64,000 bases of DNA from contig NZ_FWFR01000001.1 in NCBI RefSeq assembly GCF_900172325.1, forward strand, positions 2,245,639 to 2,309,638, read 5' to 3'. Source of the DNA: Oceanibacterium hippocampi (GTDB lineage Bacteria > Pseudomonadota > Alphaproteobacteria > Sneathiellales > Sneathiellaceae). A program made the position numbers and the translations under genes. The first letter of the stretch is position 1; every line of letters begins with the position of its first letter. This document shows positions 1 through 10,200 of the stretch, one piece after another. A model generated the notes under the pieces. The model saw nothing but the letters and a program-made list of their open reading frames with translations. It did no database searches and was not told where the DNA came from.

Positions 1-2
1 AA

Positions 3-692
3 CTGGCCGGCCAGCTGGTCATCGATTTCCCGGAATTCACCGCCTACGCGCCGAACATCACGTCCGATCCGGTGTCCGGCATCGGCAACTGGACCGACGA
101 GCAGATCATCGCCGCAATTCGCGAGGGCATCCGCCCGGACGGTACGATCATCGGCCCGCCGATGCCGATCGATCTCTATCGCGGCATGTCGGACGAGGAC
201 GTCCGGGCGATCGTCGCCTATCTGCGCACTGTCGCGCCGGTCCGGAACGAGGTCCCGAAGTCTGTCTACCGGATTCCCCTGCCGCCGAGCTGGGGCCCTC
301 CGGTCGGCACCGTTGCCACGCCGTCGCGTGAGGACAAGGTGGCCTACGGCGCCTATCTCGCCGGGCCGCTCGGCCATTGCGTGGAATGCCATTCGACCTT
401 CGTGAACGGGGTTCCGGATACCAAGGGCCATCTTGGCGCCGGCGGCAATCGCTTCGAGGGGCCGTGGGGAATCAGCGTGTCGGCCAACATCACGCCGCAC
501 GCGGACGGCATCGGCCATTACAGCGACGCCGACCTCCGCACGATCTTCAAGACGGGCGCGCGCCCGGACGGCACGCCGATCATGCCGCCGATGGGAACGG
601 CATATTACCGCAACATGACGGACGCCGATATCGACGCGCTGATCGCCTATCTGCGCAGTCTGCCGCCGCTGCCCTCTCCGGCAGGCGACTGA
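3..692 (+). CDS. c-type cytochrome, C-terminal part (5' end outside window)
   Basis: The reading frame is open from base 3 with no start, so this is the 3' part of a longer gene. The visible 229 residues hold the end of one cytochrome c domain (GIRPDGTIIGPPMPIDLYRGMSDEDVRAIVAYLR) followed by a complete second domain with the haem-binding CVECH motif near base 380 and a probable axial Met in the MPPMG segment. The two domains repeat the same layout (PDGT, PPM, DxDxxAxxAYLR). Such di- or tri-haem cytochromes usually accept electrons from periplasmic dehydrogenases of the alcohol/aldehyde/gluconate type, but the partner enzyme is not in view. The first CxxCH and the signal peptide would lie upstream of the window. 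Confidence 0.85.
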   Translation: MAGQLVIDFPEFTAYAPNITSDPVSGIGNWTDEQIIAAIREGIRPDGTIIGPPMPIDLYRGMSDEDVRAIVAYLRTVAPVRNEVPKSVYRIPLPPSWGPPVGTVATPSREDKVAYGAYLAGPLGHCVECHSTFVNGVPDTKGHLGAGGNRFEGPWGISVSANITPHADGIGHYSDADLRTIFKTGARPDGTPIMPPMGTAYYRNMTDADIDALIAYLRSLPPLPSPAGD

Positions 693-798
693 CGGCAAGA
701 CATTCCGTCATTATCGGGCTATACCGGTTTCCGGCCGAATACAAACCGTGAACATGTACGTCGGCCGGAACCGGTTCCGCCATCAGGAGAAGGGAAAC

Positions 799-1176
799 AT
801 GCACAAGAGCCGCCTCGGCGCCATCGTCATCGATTGCCGGTCCGACGATATCGACCGCGAAGCCGCCTTCTGGACGGAAGCGCTCGGTCTCTCGCTCGCG
901 CCGGGCAGCGATGATCGCTACCGGGCGCTTGTCGGCCCGGACGACGAGGTCAAGGTCCTGCTGCAGAAAGTCGAGCATGAAAGCCGCGTCCATCTCGACA
1001 TCGAGAGCGACGATATCGCGGCCGAGGTCGCGCGGCTGGAGAAGCTGGGCGCGAAGCCTGTCGGCGAGGTCAAGCGCTGGGTGGTGATGGAGGCGCCGAG
1101 CGGTCACCGCTTCTGCGTCGTCCGCCCGCAGCGCAAGGATTTCGCGGCCCGGGCCAGGGCCTGGAACGACGCCTGA
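799..1176 (+). CDS. VOC (glyoxalase/bleomycin-resistance fold) family protein
   Basis: A 125-residue single-domain protein with the beta-alpha-beta-beta-beta pattern of vicinal-oxygen-chelate proteins. Residues such as DIDREAAFWTEALGL, HLDIES and the closing GHRFCVV resemble the glyoxalase-like subfamily (Glyoxalase_6 type). The ATG at 799 is chosen because AGGAGAAGGG lies a few bases upstream; an in-frame ATG at 748 has no ribosome site. The substrate cannot be read from the sequence. It stands alone between a cytochrome gene and the convergent cation transporter gene, whose stop lies one base away. Confidence 0.8.
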   Translation: MHKSRLGAIVIDCRSDDIDREAAFWTEALGLSLAPGSDDRYRALVGPDDEVKVLLQKVEHESRVHLDIESDDIAAEVARLEKLGAKPVGEVKRWVVMEAPSGHRFCVVRPQRKDFAARARAWNDA

Positions 1177-1177
1177 A

Positions 1178-1810
1178 CTATTCCGCGGGAGCGGTCGTTC
1201 TGGCCTGCGCGATCTCGTCCATCGCCTGGCCGATGATCCGCACGGCTGACCAGAGGAACAGGCTCGCCATCACCGCCGCGACGATCAGGTCGGGCCATGC
1301 CGATCCGGCGGCGAAGACGCCGGTCGCCGCGATCACGACGGCGACGTTGCCGATCGCGTCGTTGCGGCTGCACAGCCAGACCGAGCGGACGTTGGCATCG
1401 CCGTTCCGGAAGCGCAGCAGCAGCAGCGCCGAGGCCACGTTGGCGACGAAGGCGAGCGTGCCGATCGTGCCCATGCTGAGCGCATCCGGCGTTTCCAGTA
1501 TGAAGACCCGGTAGAGCGTCGAGCCGAGCACCCAGCAGCCGAGCAGGCCGAGCGAGACGCCCTTGAACAGCGCCGCCCGGGCACGCACGGCGAGGGCCCG
1601 GCCGATGACCGCCAGGGACAGCGCGTAGGTCAGACTGTCGCCGAGAAAGTCCAGCGCATCGGCCTGCAGCGCCATCGAGCCGGCACTGATCCCGGCGACA
1701 AGCTCGACCACGAACATCGTCGCATTGATCGCGATGACGGCGAACAGCACGCGCCGGTAGGCGGTCGAGGCCCCGTCGAAACTTCCGTGATCGTGATGGC
1801 AGCCGGCCAT
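1178..1810 (-). CDS. Cation diffusion facilitator family transporter (heavy-metal efflux)
   Basis: A 210-residue integral membrane protein with six hydrophobic segments, as in the CDF family, which exports Zn, Cd, Co or similar ions in exchange for protons. The metal-site helices are recognisable: ADALDFLGD in the second segment and SRNDAIGN in the fifth (family pattern HxxxD/DxxxD). It is short and lacks the usual C-terminal cytoplasmic domain. A Cys/His-rich start (MAGCHHDHG) may help bind metal. It is divergent from a MerR regulator gene, and the promoter between them has the typical MerR layout, so metal-induced expression is likely. The metal is not determined. Confidence 0.85.
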   Translation of the reverse strand: MAGCHHDHGSFDGASTAYRRVLFAVIAINATMFVVELVAGISAGSMALQADALDFLGDSLTYALSLAVIGRALAVRARAALFKGVSLGLLGCWVLGSTLYRVFILETPDALSMGTIGTLAFVANVASALLLLRFRNGDANVRSVWLCSRNDAIGNVAVVIAATGVFAAGSAWPDLIVAAVMASLFLWSAVRIIGQAMDEIAQARTTAPAE

Positions 1811-1864
1811 AAAAGTACTCTCTGTCTGGTTGCATTCCGAAGGCGTATCTTGTCCCTCGCCATC

Positions 1865-1895
1865 AAGGTAGTATCTACAAGGCTTGTAGCTTCAA
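1865..1895 (-). promoter_or_regulatory. MerR-type promoter/operator of the CDF gene
   Basis: Read on the minus strand: -35 TTGAAG (1895-1890), a 19-bp spacer containing the dyad CTACAA-GCC-TTGTAG (1889-1875), then -10 TACCTT (1870-1865). A spacer lengthened to 19-20 bp with a dyad inside it is the hallmark of promoters activated by MerR-family proteins through DNA untwisting. It lies about 55 bp before the CDF start codon and about 50 bp before the regulator on the other strand. Confidence 0.75.
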
Positions 1896-1943
1896 GAGGT
1901 ATTCGCCGATTCTCCGTCGGCCGGTACCGGGACCGGAGAAACG

Positions 1944-2411
1944 ATGGCAAAGAATTACTCGATCGGCGCGCTGGCCAGGCGGACCGGGGCGAGCGTCCAG
2001 ACGATCCGCTACTACGAGGAACAGGGACTGATGCCGCCCGCCGAACGCACGGCCGGCAACCAGCGCCGCTACGACGAGCGCACCCTGGACCGGCTCGGTT
2101 TCATCCGCCATGCCCGGGAACTGGGCTTCCCGCTCGAGCGGATCCGGATCATGCTGGATCTCGCCGATGAACCGGATCGGAGTTGCGCCGATGTCGATCG
2201 AATCGCCGGTCGCCAGCTTGCCGACGTCGAGGCGCGGATCGCCCGTCTCGAGGCCTTGCGGGCGGAACTTCAGCGGATGGTCCGGCAATGCCAGGGCGGC
2301 CGGGTTGCCAACTGCCGGATTATCGAGGTCCTGAAGGATGCCCGGCACGGCCATTGCCTGGACGCGGATCATGGTCGTCCGACCGCCGTCGCCGAGGATT
2401 CCATTGCCTGA
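1944..2411 (+). CDS. MerR family metal-responsive transcriptional regulator
   Basis: A 155-residue protein with an N-terminal MerR winged helix (GALARRTGASVQTIRYYEEQGLM), a long dimerisation helix and three cysteines placed as in the CadR/PbrR/ZntR group: Cys81 (RSCADV), Cys116 and Cys124 (CQGGRVANC followed by RIIEVL). It probably binds a divalent metal and switches on the divergent CDF gene by acting on the 19-bp-spacer promoter between the two genes. GGAGAAAC upstream of the ATG supports the start. Which metal is sensed cannot be decided by reading. Confidence 0.88.
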   Translation: MAKNYSIGALARRTGASVQTIRYYEEQGLMPPAERTAGNQRRYDERTLDRLGFIRHARELGFPLERIRIMLDLADEPDRSCADVDRIAGRQLADVEARIARLEALRAELQRMVRQCQGGRVANCRIIEVLKDARHGHCLDADHGRPTAVAEDSIA

Positions 2412-2522
2412 CGCAATGATTGTATAAAGACGCTATAAAACACCAATAAGAGAAACCGGTCGGAGGTGCAGGGACTGCCGCCGCGTCGGCGATGCCGGCG
2501 CGGGGCGATCGGGAGGGGACAC

Positions 2523-4112
2523 ATGTTCGACTTTGACTACGTGATCGTCGGCGCGGGTTCGGCGGGTTGCGTTCTGGCGAACCGGTTGAGCGAGGATGGC
2601 AGCCGGCGCGTCTGCCTCATCGAGGCCGGCAAGAGCGACGACAGCCTGCTGGTCCGGATGCCGGTCGGCGTCGCGGCCATTCTGCCGACGAGGATTCGCA
2701 ACTGGGCCTTCCAGACATTACCGCAGCCGGGGCTCGGCGGACGCCGGGGATACCAGCCGCGCGGCAAGATGCTCGGCGGCTCGAGCTCGATGAACGCGAT
2801 GATCTATATCCGCGGCCAGCGCGAGGATTACGACGGCTGGGCGGCTGGCGGCTGCACCGGCTGGGGCTGGCACGACGTGCTGCCCTATTTCCGCAAGGCC
2901 GAGCATCAGGAGCGCGGCGACGACGACTTCCATGCCGTCGGCGGCCCGCTCAACGTCGCCGACCTTCGGAGCCCAAACCCGCTCTCCCGGGCCTTCGTCG
3001 AGGCAGCCCGGGAACTCCAGGTGCCGGTCAATCCGGATTTCAACGGACCGGTCCAGGAAGGCGCCGGTTTATACCAGGTCACCCAGAAGGACGGCGAGCG
3101 GTGCAGTGCCGCCCGCGCCTATTTGGCGCCGGTGCATGACCGTGCCAACCTGCGCGTGATCACCGGCGCCCGGGTCTCGCGAATCCTCTTCGACGGTCGC
3201 CGCGCGGTCGGCGTCGCCTATCGCCACGGTGGCACCACCCGCGTGATCCGGGTCGGCGCCGAGGTCATCCTCGCGGCCGGCGCCTTGCAGTCGCCGCAGC
3301 TCCTCCAGCTGTCGGGCATCGGCGACGGCGCAATGCTGCGTCGCCACGGAATCGAGGTGTTTCACGACCTGCCGTCGGTCGGGCAGCATCTGCAGGATCA
3401 TATCGACTATGTCACGTCCTACCGCTGCCGGACCCGGGATGCCTTCGGTATCTCCCTTGGCGGAATGCCGATCCTGCTTCGCGCGATCGGCGAGTACCGG
3501 CGCGAGCGCAAGGGCCTGCTGACCAGCAATTTCGCCGAGGCCGGGGCCTTCCTCCGGAGCGATCTCGCCATCGAGCGGCCGGACCTGCAGCTGCATTTCG
3601 TGGTCGGGATCGTCGACGACCACAGCCGGAAGCTCCATCTCGGGCACGGCTACAGCTGCCATGTCTGCCTGCTGCGGCCGAAGAGCGAGGGGTCCGTGTA
3701 TCTGCAGAGCGCCGATCCCTTCTCGGCGCCGGCGATCGACCCGAACTATCTGGGCGAGGAGGAGGATCTCGACACCCTCGTCAAGGGCTTCCGGATCATG
3801 CGCCGGATTCTCGAGGCGCCGGCCCTGGCGCCCTACCGGGGGCGCGAGTTCTATACCGCCGACGTTCAGGACGACGCGGCGATCCGGGCTGCGATCCGGG
3901 CCCGCGCCGACACCGTCTATCATCCGGTCGGCAGTTGCCGGATGGGCACGGGCGAGGACGCGGTGGTCGATCCGGAACTGAAGGTCTGGGGGGTCGAGCG
4001 ACTGCGCGTGGTCGACGCCTCGGTCATGCCGCGGATCGTGTCGGGCAACACCAACGCGCCGACGATCATGATCGCGGAGAAGGCGGCCGAGATGATCCGC
4101 GTCGCCGCCTGA
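2523..4112 (+). CDS. GMC family FAD-dependent oxidoreductase (choline dehydrogenase-like)
   Basis: A 529-residue flavoprotein of the glucose-methanol-choline family. The dinucleotide fold is at residues 10-15 (GAGSAG). The family signature is seen in RGKMLGGSSSMNAMIYIRG, and the catalytic His region in YHPVGSCRMG, followed by the FAD-binding end SGNTNAPTIMIAEKAA. Family members oxidise primary alcohols to aldehydes. The substrate here is unknown, and no betaine-aldehyde dehydrogenase is adjacent, so betA is not assigned. The ATG at 2523 has GGGAGGGG upstream and starts exactly at the dinucleotide fold; an in-frame upstream start at 2466 has no such support. The 110 bp before it are AT-rich (two TATAAA boxes) but no clean promoter could be assigned. 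Confidence 0.88.
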   Translation: MFDFDYVIVGAGSAGCVLANRLSEDGSRRVCLIEAGKSDDSLLVRMPVGVAAILPTRIRNWAFQTLPQPGLGGRRGYQPRGKMLGGSSSMNAMIYIRGQREDYDGWAAGGCTGWGWHDVLPYFRKAEHQERGDDDFHAVGGPLNVADLRSPNPLSRAFVEAARELQVPVNPDFNGPVQEGAGLYQVTQKDGERCSAARAYLAPVHDRANLRVITGARVSRILFDGRRAVGVAYRHGGTTRVIRVGAEVILAAGALQSPQLLQLSGIGDGAMLRRHGIEVFHDLPSVGQHLQDHIDYVTSYRCRTRDAFGISLGGMPILLRAIGEYRRERKGLLTSNFAEAGAFLRSDLAIERPDLQLHFVVGIVDDHSRKLHLGHGYSCHVCLLRPKSEGSVYLQSADPFSAPAIDPNYLGEEEDLDTLVKGFRIMRRILEAPALAPYRGREFYTADVQDDAAIRAAIRARADTVYHPVGSCRMGTGEDAVVDPELKVWGVERLRVVDASVMPRIVSGNTNAPTIMIAEKAAEMIRVAA

Positions 4113-4118
4113 ACGGCC

Positions 4119-7118
4119 TCAGGTTCCGTCGCCGGCCGACGCCGAGGCGGTCTCGGCCGCGGCCGCCGCTTCGGCCGGCACGGTGATGATATCCTCGAAG
4201 ATCTCCCGCACTTCGCCCTCGGCGCGCAGCAGCGCGTCGGTCAGGCCGGCGAAATCGGTCGCGCCGCCGGCCCGGACCAGCTTGTTGCGCAGCGCCAGCG
4301 GCGAATTCTCTTCCGAGAAGCGCCCGATCTGGCCGGTCTGCAACAGGAACTGGAGATTGCGGTAGAGGGTGAGCGCCCGCAGCAGGAGCCTGGCGCTGCC
4401 TTTGGCGAGCACGCCGGCATCGCGCAGCGCGGACAGCACGTCGGCGGTGTTGCGCTTGCGGCATTCGGGATGCCTGGACAGATGGACGAGCTGCAGATAC
4501 TGGCAGACGAATTCGATGTCGATCAGGCCGCCCGGCACCAACTTGATGTTCCACGGATCGTTGCTGCCCTTGCCGGCGGCGATGCGCCGCCGCATGTCGG
4601 CGATATCGACGGCGACCCGGCCGGCGTCGCGTGGCAGGGCGAGAACCTCGTCGATGATCGTCTCTAGGCGCTCCCGGAGCGGCTGCGGCGCGACCACGAC
4701 CCGGGCCCGGGTCAGCGCCATATGCTCCCAGGTCCAGGCGTCGCTGCGCTGGTAGCTGTCGAAGCGCTCGACATGGACGGCGACCGGGCCGGCATTGCCC
4801 GACGGTCGCAGGCGCATGTCGACCTCGTAGAGCGCGCCTTCGCCGGTGAGCGAGGAGATCGCTCCGATGATGCGCTGTCCGAGGCGGGCGAAATAGGGGC
4901 CGGGCGCCAGCGGCCGCGGGCCGTCCGACTGTTCGGCTTCGGGGTCGCAGTCATAGACGAAGATCAGGTCGAGGTCGGAGCCCGGGGCCATTTCCCGGCT
5001 GCCGAGGCGGCCGAGCGCGATCACCGCGAGCGCGCCGCCGGCGACCCGGCCATGGGCCTCGGCGAAACTCGCCTCGACATGGGGCAGCAGCCGGCCGAGC
5101 ACCGCGTCGGCGAGATCGGACAGGGCGCCGCCGAGCGTTCCGGCCCGTTCCGGCGCGTCGAGGATCTGGGCGCCTATCTGGAATTTCCGGTCGTTGGCGA
5201 AGCGGCGGCAGATATCGAGCACGTCCTGGTAGTCGCGGGCGAGCGCGAGGTCCTCGTCGAGCTCGGCAGCGAGCGCCTCCCGGTCGCCCAGCGGCTCGAA
5301 GAAGCCGGATTCGAGAACCCGGTCGAGCAGCAGCGTGTTGCGGCTGAGCTTCGCCGCGAGCTTCGGCGCGGAACCCATTATTTCCGCGACCAGTTCGAGA
5401 AGTTCCGGATGGCTCTTGAAGAGCGAGAAAAGCTGGATGCCGGCCGGCAGCTTGCTGAGGAAATCGTCGAAGCGGATGAAGGCGACGTCGGGGCTGACGG
5501 TCTGCCCGAAGGTTTCCAGCAGACGGGGCATGAGCTCGGTCAGCAACTCGCGCGCCCGCTTCGACTGGGTCGCCCGATGGCGGCCGTGATGCCAGCCGCG
5601 CACGATCGTCGAGACCTTCGCCGGTTCGGCGAAGCCGATCGTCGCCAGGGTCTCGATGGTCGCCGGGTCGTCGTCGCCGCCGGTGAAGACCAGCCGGCCA
5701 TGGGCGCTGCCGAGCGCCGGCGAGGCCTCGAAGAGCTGGTCGTAATGGCCCTGGACCGTCTTGAGCACGGTTTCCAGCGCGTCCCGGAAGGCGTCCGCGT
5801 CGGCTGCCCCGAAGAAGATCGCCAGATGTCGGAACGGCTCCGGATCGGCGGGCAGGGTCTGGGTCTGCTCGTCGTTGATCATCTGCAGCCGATGCTCGAG
5901 CCGGCGGAGGAATTCATAGGCCTCGATCATCGCGGTTTCGACCGTGCCGTCGATGCGCCCGGTTTCGGCGAGCGCCCGGATCGCGTCGCAGGTCCGCGGT
6001 TCGCGCAAGTTGGCGTCGCGGCCGCCCGCGATGAGCTGCTGGGTCTGGGCGAAGAACTCGATCTCGCGGATGCCGCCGCGGCCGAGCTTGATGTTGTGTC
6101 CTTCGAGACGGATTTCGCCGAAGCCCTTGTGGGCATGGATCTGGCGCTTGATCGACTGGATGTCCTCGATCGCCGCGAAATCGAGATACTTGCGCCAGAT
6201 GAACGGGCGCAGTTCGGCGAGAAAGGCGTTGCCCGCCTCGAGGTCGCCGGCCGAGGCGCGGGCCTTGATCATCGCCGCCCGTTCCCAGTTCTGGCCCATG
6301 CTCTCGTAATAATGCATGGCGGCGAGCGTCGAGATTGCCAGCGGCGTCGAGGCCGGGTCCGGTCGCAGCCGCAGGTCGGTGCGGAAGACGTAGCCGTCGG
6401 CGGTCCGTTCCTGCAGCAGCTTCACGAGGTCTCGAGCGATGCGCACGAAGATCTCGCCGGGATGGCGGTCGCCGAGGCATCGCGTCCGCTCCGGATCGTA
6501 AAGCAGGATGATGTCGATATCGCTGGAATAGTTCAGCTCGCGTGCGCCGAGCTTGCCCATTCCGAGAATAGCGAGGCCGGATTGCCGGCCCGGCTCGTCG
6601 CCGTCGGGCAGTTCGATCTGGCCTCGTGACGCCGCCTGGGCGAGCAGGAAGGCCGCGCCCCGGTCGAGCGCCAGGTCGGCGAGGTCGGAGAGCGCGCCGG
6701 TGACCTGGTCGAGCGCCCAGACCCCGGCAATGTCGTAGATCGCCGCCGCCAGTGCGACCCGACGCTTGGCGATGCGCAATGCCCGCATGACCGCGGCCTG
6801 GCTGTCGGCGGCGCGGATCTCGCGGTCGGCCTCGGCCAGGAAGGCCCCGGCGTCCGCCGGCACCGGGTCGGCGGCAAGGCGGGCGACGAAGGCGATCTCG
6901 CGGAGCGCCGCGTGGCTGAGAAACGGGCTGTTACCGAACAGCGCACGGAGCAGGCGCTGCCCGGTCGCGTCGCCGGCGAGCGCCAGCGCCGCCTCGCGCG
7001 CCGCGCCCTCGAGGTTGTCTGCCCCCTCGCGCCAGCGGGTCAGGCCGTCGGTGGCGCGTTCCCCGTCATGGGCTTCGGGAATTCCATCGGTTTGCACTAG
7101 CAGCGAGGCTTCGGGCAT
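4119..7118 (-). CDS. glnE: Bifunctional glutamine-synthetase adenylyltransferase/deadenylylase
   Basis: A protein of about 999 residues, the usual GlnE length. It contains two nucleotidyltransferase domains, each followed by a helical regulatory region. The N-terminal (deadenylylating) site is ELNYSSDIDIILLYD; the C-terminal (adenylylating) site is APGSDLDLIFVYD. Both carry the GSDxD-like metal ligands. The linker MRLRPSGNAGPVAVH and the end sequence LIDIEFVCQYLQL are typical. It controls glutamine synthetase activity in response to PII and glutamine. The start is set at the ATG at 7118 (MPEASLL); an open frame reaching 7262 would run into the divergent gene at 7201. It is convergent with the GMC gene, 6 bp apart. 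Confidence 0.95.
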   Translation of the reverse strand: MPEASLLVQTDGIPEAHDGERATDGLTRWREGADNLEGAAREAALALAGDATGQRLLRALFGNSPFLSHAALREIAFVARLAADPVPADAGAFLAEADREIRAADSQAAVMRALRIAKRRVALAAAIYDIAGVWALDQVTGALSDLADLALDRGAAFLLAQAASRGQIELPDGDEPGRQSGLAILGMGKLGARELNYSSDIDIILLYDPERTRCLGDRHPGEIFVRIARDLVKLLQERTADGYVFRTDLRLRPDPASTPLAISTLAAMHYYESMGQNWERAAMIKARASAGDLEAGNAFLAELRPFIWRKYLDFAAIEDIQSIKRQIHAHKGFGEIRLEGHNIKLGRGGIREIEFFAQTQQLIAGGRDANLREPRTCDAIRALAETGRIDGTVETAMIEAYEFLRRLEHRLQMINDEQTQTLPADPEPFRHLAIFFGAADADAFRDALETVLKTVQGHYDQLFEASPALGSAHGRLVFTGGDDDPATIETLATIGFAEPAKVSTIVRGWHHGRHRATQSKRARELLTELMPRLLETFGQTVSPDVAFIRFDDFLSKLPAGIQLFSLFKSHPELLELVAEIMGSAPKLAAKLSRNTLLLDRVLESGFFEPLGDREALAAELDEDLALARDYQDVLDICRRFANDRKFQIGAQILDAPERAGTLGGALSDLADAVLGRLLPHVEASFAEAHGRVAGGALAVIALGRLGSREMAPGSDLDLIFVYDCDPEAEQSDGPRPLAPGPYFARLGQRIIGAISSLTGEGALYEVDMRLRPSGNAGPVAVHVERFDSYQRSDAWTWEHMALTRARVVVAPQPLRERLETIIDEVLALPRDAGRVAVDIADMRRRIAAGKGSNDPWNIKLVPGGLIDIEFVCQYLQLVHLSRHPECRKRNTADVLSALRDAGVLAKGSARLLLRALTLYRNLQFLLQTGQIGRFSEENSPLALRNKLVRAGGATDFAGLTDALLRAEGEVREIFEDIITVPAEAAAAAETASASAGDGT

Positions 7119-7200
7119 TGATATTAGTGGTCCCAGTTGGTCAACATCCGTTGGCGATGCCGTGCCCGGGCGATCGCGATGAAGGTGGCAGTGTAAGCGC

Positions 7201-10200
7201 GTGATCCTCTCCTTTGCCAAGTTCTTCCTGCGCATGCTCGGCGGCGTCCTCGCCGGCATCATGATCGCCGCGATGCTGATCGGCGTTCGCCTGGCGCTTG
7301 GACCGATCGAGGTCGACTTCCTCGGGCCCTATCTCGAGGAAGCGCTGACCGAGAACGGCTCGCCCTTCCAGGTCGCGCTGGGCCAGACCAGCCTCGGCTG
7401 GGAGCCGGGCGAACGCGCGCTCGTGGTCGAGGCCGGCGACGTCGCGGTGCGCGACGATCACGGCCAACCCGTTCTGCAGGTGCCGAAATTCTCGGTATCG
7501 CTGGCCGCCTCCGGCCTCATGCGCGGCCGGATCGTGCCGCGGAGCGCCGCCCTGGTCGGGCTCGATCTCAACCTGCTGCGCGACCGCGAAGGGCGAATCG
7601 CCGTTGCCGTCGCCGGGTCGGGGCGGCGCGCCGATTTCGCCAGAGGCGCCGATGACGGGGCGGACGGGGACGATGCCACGGCGTTCCTGCGCGAACTGGT
7701 CGGGATCCGCGGCGACGGAAGCCTCGGGCCGGGCCTCGAGCGGCTCTCGATCCTGGAGAGCCGCGTGACCTTCACCGACCAGGCGAGCGAGAGCGTCATC
7801 TCGGCGCCGCAGGCCGACCTCCGCTTCCTCCGCGCCGGCGACGCGCTGCGGCTCGGCCTCGATGCGGAAATCGAGGCGGGCGCCGGGCTGGTGCCGTTCC
7901 GCGCGGACGCGGCCTGGGTGGCGGGCGAAAGCCACTATGACGTGACGCTGGCCTTCGGCGAGATCCGGCCGTCGGTTCTGCCGTTCGCGGATGCCCTCCC
8001 GGCGGTCGTCGCCGGCATCGATGTGCCGGTCTCCGGCGACCTGCGCTTCGCGATCGACCTTGACGGCCGCGTGGAAAGCATTGATTTCGCGGCCCACTCC
8101 GGCGCCGGGACGCTGTATCTCGAAACCCTCTATCCCGATCCGGTCACGATCCGGAACGCGAGCATCACCGGCCGCCTGTCCGGTGGCGGCACGTCGCTTC
8201 ATGTCGCCCGCGCGGTGCTGGCGCTCGATGGTCCCCGGATCGCCTTTTCCGGCGACGTCGGGTTCGACGGCGACCGCTCGCCCTCGATCCGGATGGAGGC
8301 GACCGCCGACCGGGTCACGATCGACGAGGTGAAACGTTACTGGCCACCCGACGTGTCCCGCGACGGGCGCGACTGGGTGGTGGGCCATCTCGACGCCGGC
8401 GCTGCGCACAACGTGGTGCTGAAACTCGATCTGCCGGCCGGCGCCATCGACGACCCGCAATCGCTCGCGCCCGACGCGGTCGCGCTCGATTTCGATTTCG
8501 ACGGTATCGCCGCGCGCTATTTCGACCCGCTGCCGCCGATCGAGCAGGGCCGCGGCCATGGCCGGCTCGATATCGACCGGCTGGTCCTCGCCGTCGCCGG
8601 CGCGACGGCCGGCGGGCTCGAGGTCGGCGAGAGTGAGGTGGTGATCCGCGATTTCCGGCGCGAGGACCAGCGTGCTGTGATCCGCGTCCAGGTCGCCGGA
8701 CCGGTGGAGACCATGCTGGCCGCGCTCGACCGGCCGCCGCTCGGCCTGCCGTCCCGGATCGGCCTGGAGGCCGGCATCGTCACCGGCCGGGGCGCGGTGA
8801 CGGTCAATCTCGATTTCCCGCTGATCGACGAACTGACCGACGAGATGCTCGGCATTTCGGCGACCGCGACGCTCGAGGGCATCGATGCGAAGGGCGTCGC
8901 GCTCGGCCACGATATCGCCGACGGCGCCTTCACGCTGGACATCGGGGCGAGCCGTATCGGCCTCTCGGGACGGGCCGCCATCCTCGGCGTGCCGATGGAC
9001 ATCGTCTGGGAACAGCCCTTCGTCGCGACCGGCGAGGTGGCCGCGCATTACCGGCTTGCCGGCGAGGTGCCGACCGATCGCTTCGCGGCCTTCGGGTTGC
9101 CGCTCGCCCCCTATGCGGGCGGTTCCGTCGGCCTCACGACCAGTATCGACGACCGGGTCGACGGCAATGTCGCTGTGACGGTCGATCTGGATCTCGCGAA
9201 TACCGTTCTTGCGGTCGACCAGGCCGGCTGGGGCAAGCCCGCGGGCACCCCGGGCAAGGCGGCATTCTCGCTGTTGCGGACGCCTGACGGGGCGCTCGCC
9301 GTCGAGGGGCTCGCCGTCGAGGCCGGCGACCTTCAGGCCGAGGGCCGCTTCCGGGTCGAGGATGCGACGCTGGTGATGATGCAGCTTCCGAAACTCCGTT
9401 TCGGTGGCTCCGACCTGGCCGTCGACCTGATCCGCAAGAACGACGCCTACGTGATCGACGCCGCCGGCGCGCGGCTTGACCTGAAGCCGGTATTTGGGCC
9501 GGACGAAGGCGGCGAGGCGGCCAGCCCGCCCGCGGCGGAAGAGCCGGCCGGCGACGGCCCCCGCTATCTCCTCGCGGGACGCTTCGCGCGCGTCGGACTG
9601 GCCGAGGATATCGACGTCACGGCGCTCGACGTGGTGCTGCACGGACAAGGCGAGATCATCGATTATGCGCGCGTCCGGGGCACGCTGGAGGGTGGCGCCG
9701 AGGTCGCGCTGGGCGTCGTCTCACGGGACGGCAAGCGCTATCTGAACATCGATTCGGGGGACGGCGGCGGCGTGCTCAAGGCAATCGGCGTCGCCGAGAA
9801 CGTGGTCGAGGGGCGGCTCCGTCTTCGCGCCGTCAAGGACGATACGGCGCCGGAAGAGCCGCTGACCGGCCGGCTCGAGATCAAGGATTTCCGCGTCGTG
9901 AAGGCGCCGGTGCTGGCGCAGGTCCTGACCGTGGCGAGCCTCGGCGGCATCGCCGACCTGGTGAACGGGGACGGCGCCCGGTTCCGCATCGCCGAGGTGC
10001 CGTTCAGCTATGGCGACGGGGTCATCACCGTCAACGACGCGCGCGCGGTCGGCTCGATCGGGATCACCGCCAAGGGGACCTTCACCCGCGACGGCCAGCG
10101 GCTCGCCATCGAGGGCACGATCATTCCGTCCTACACGCTCAATTCGGTGCTGGGTGCCATCCCGCTGATCGGCGACCTGCTGGTCGGCCGCCAGGGCGAG

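Noticed and set aside
2412..2522. Promoter for the GMC gene from two TATAAA boxes
   Set aside because: No -35 element at 16-18 bp from either box; left unassigned.
4722..6629. Long open frame (635 codons) on the plus strand opposite glnE
   Set aside because: Composition is that of an antisense shadow in high-GC DNA (rich in Arg, Gly, Asp, Glu with no motif); glnE covers the same DNA with full domain signatures.
7141..9648. Long open frame (835 codons) on the minus strand opposite the YhdP-like gene
   Set aside because: No domains, biased Arg/Asp/His composition, no ribosome site; it is the shadow of the plus-strand gene.
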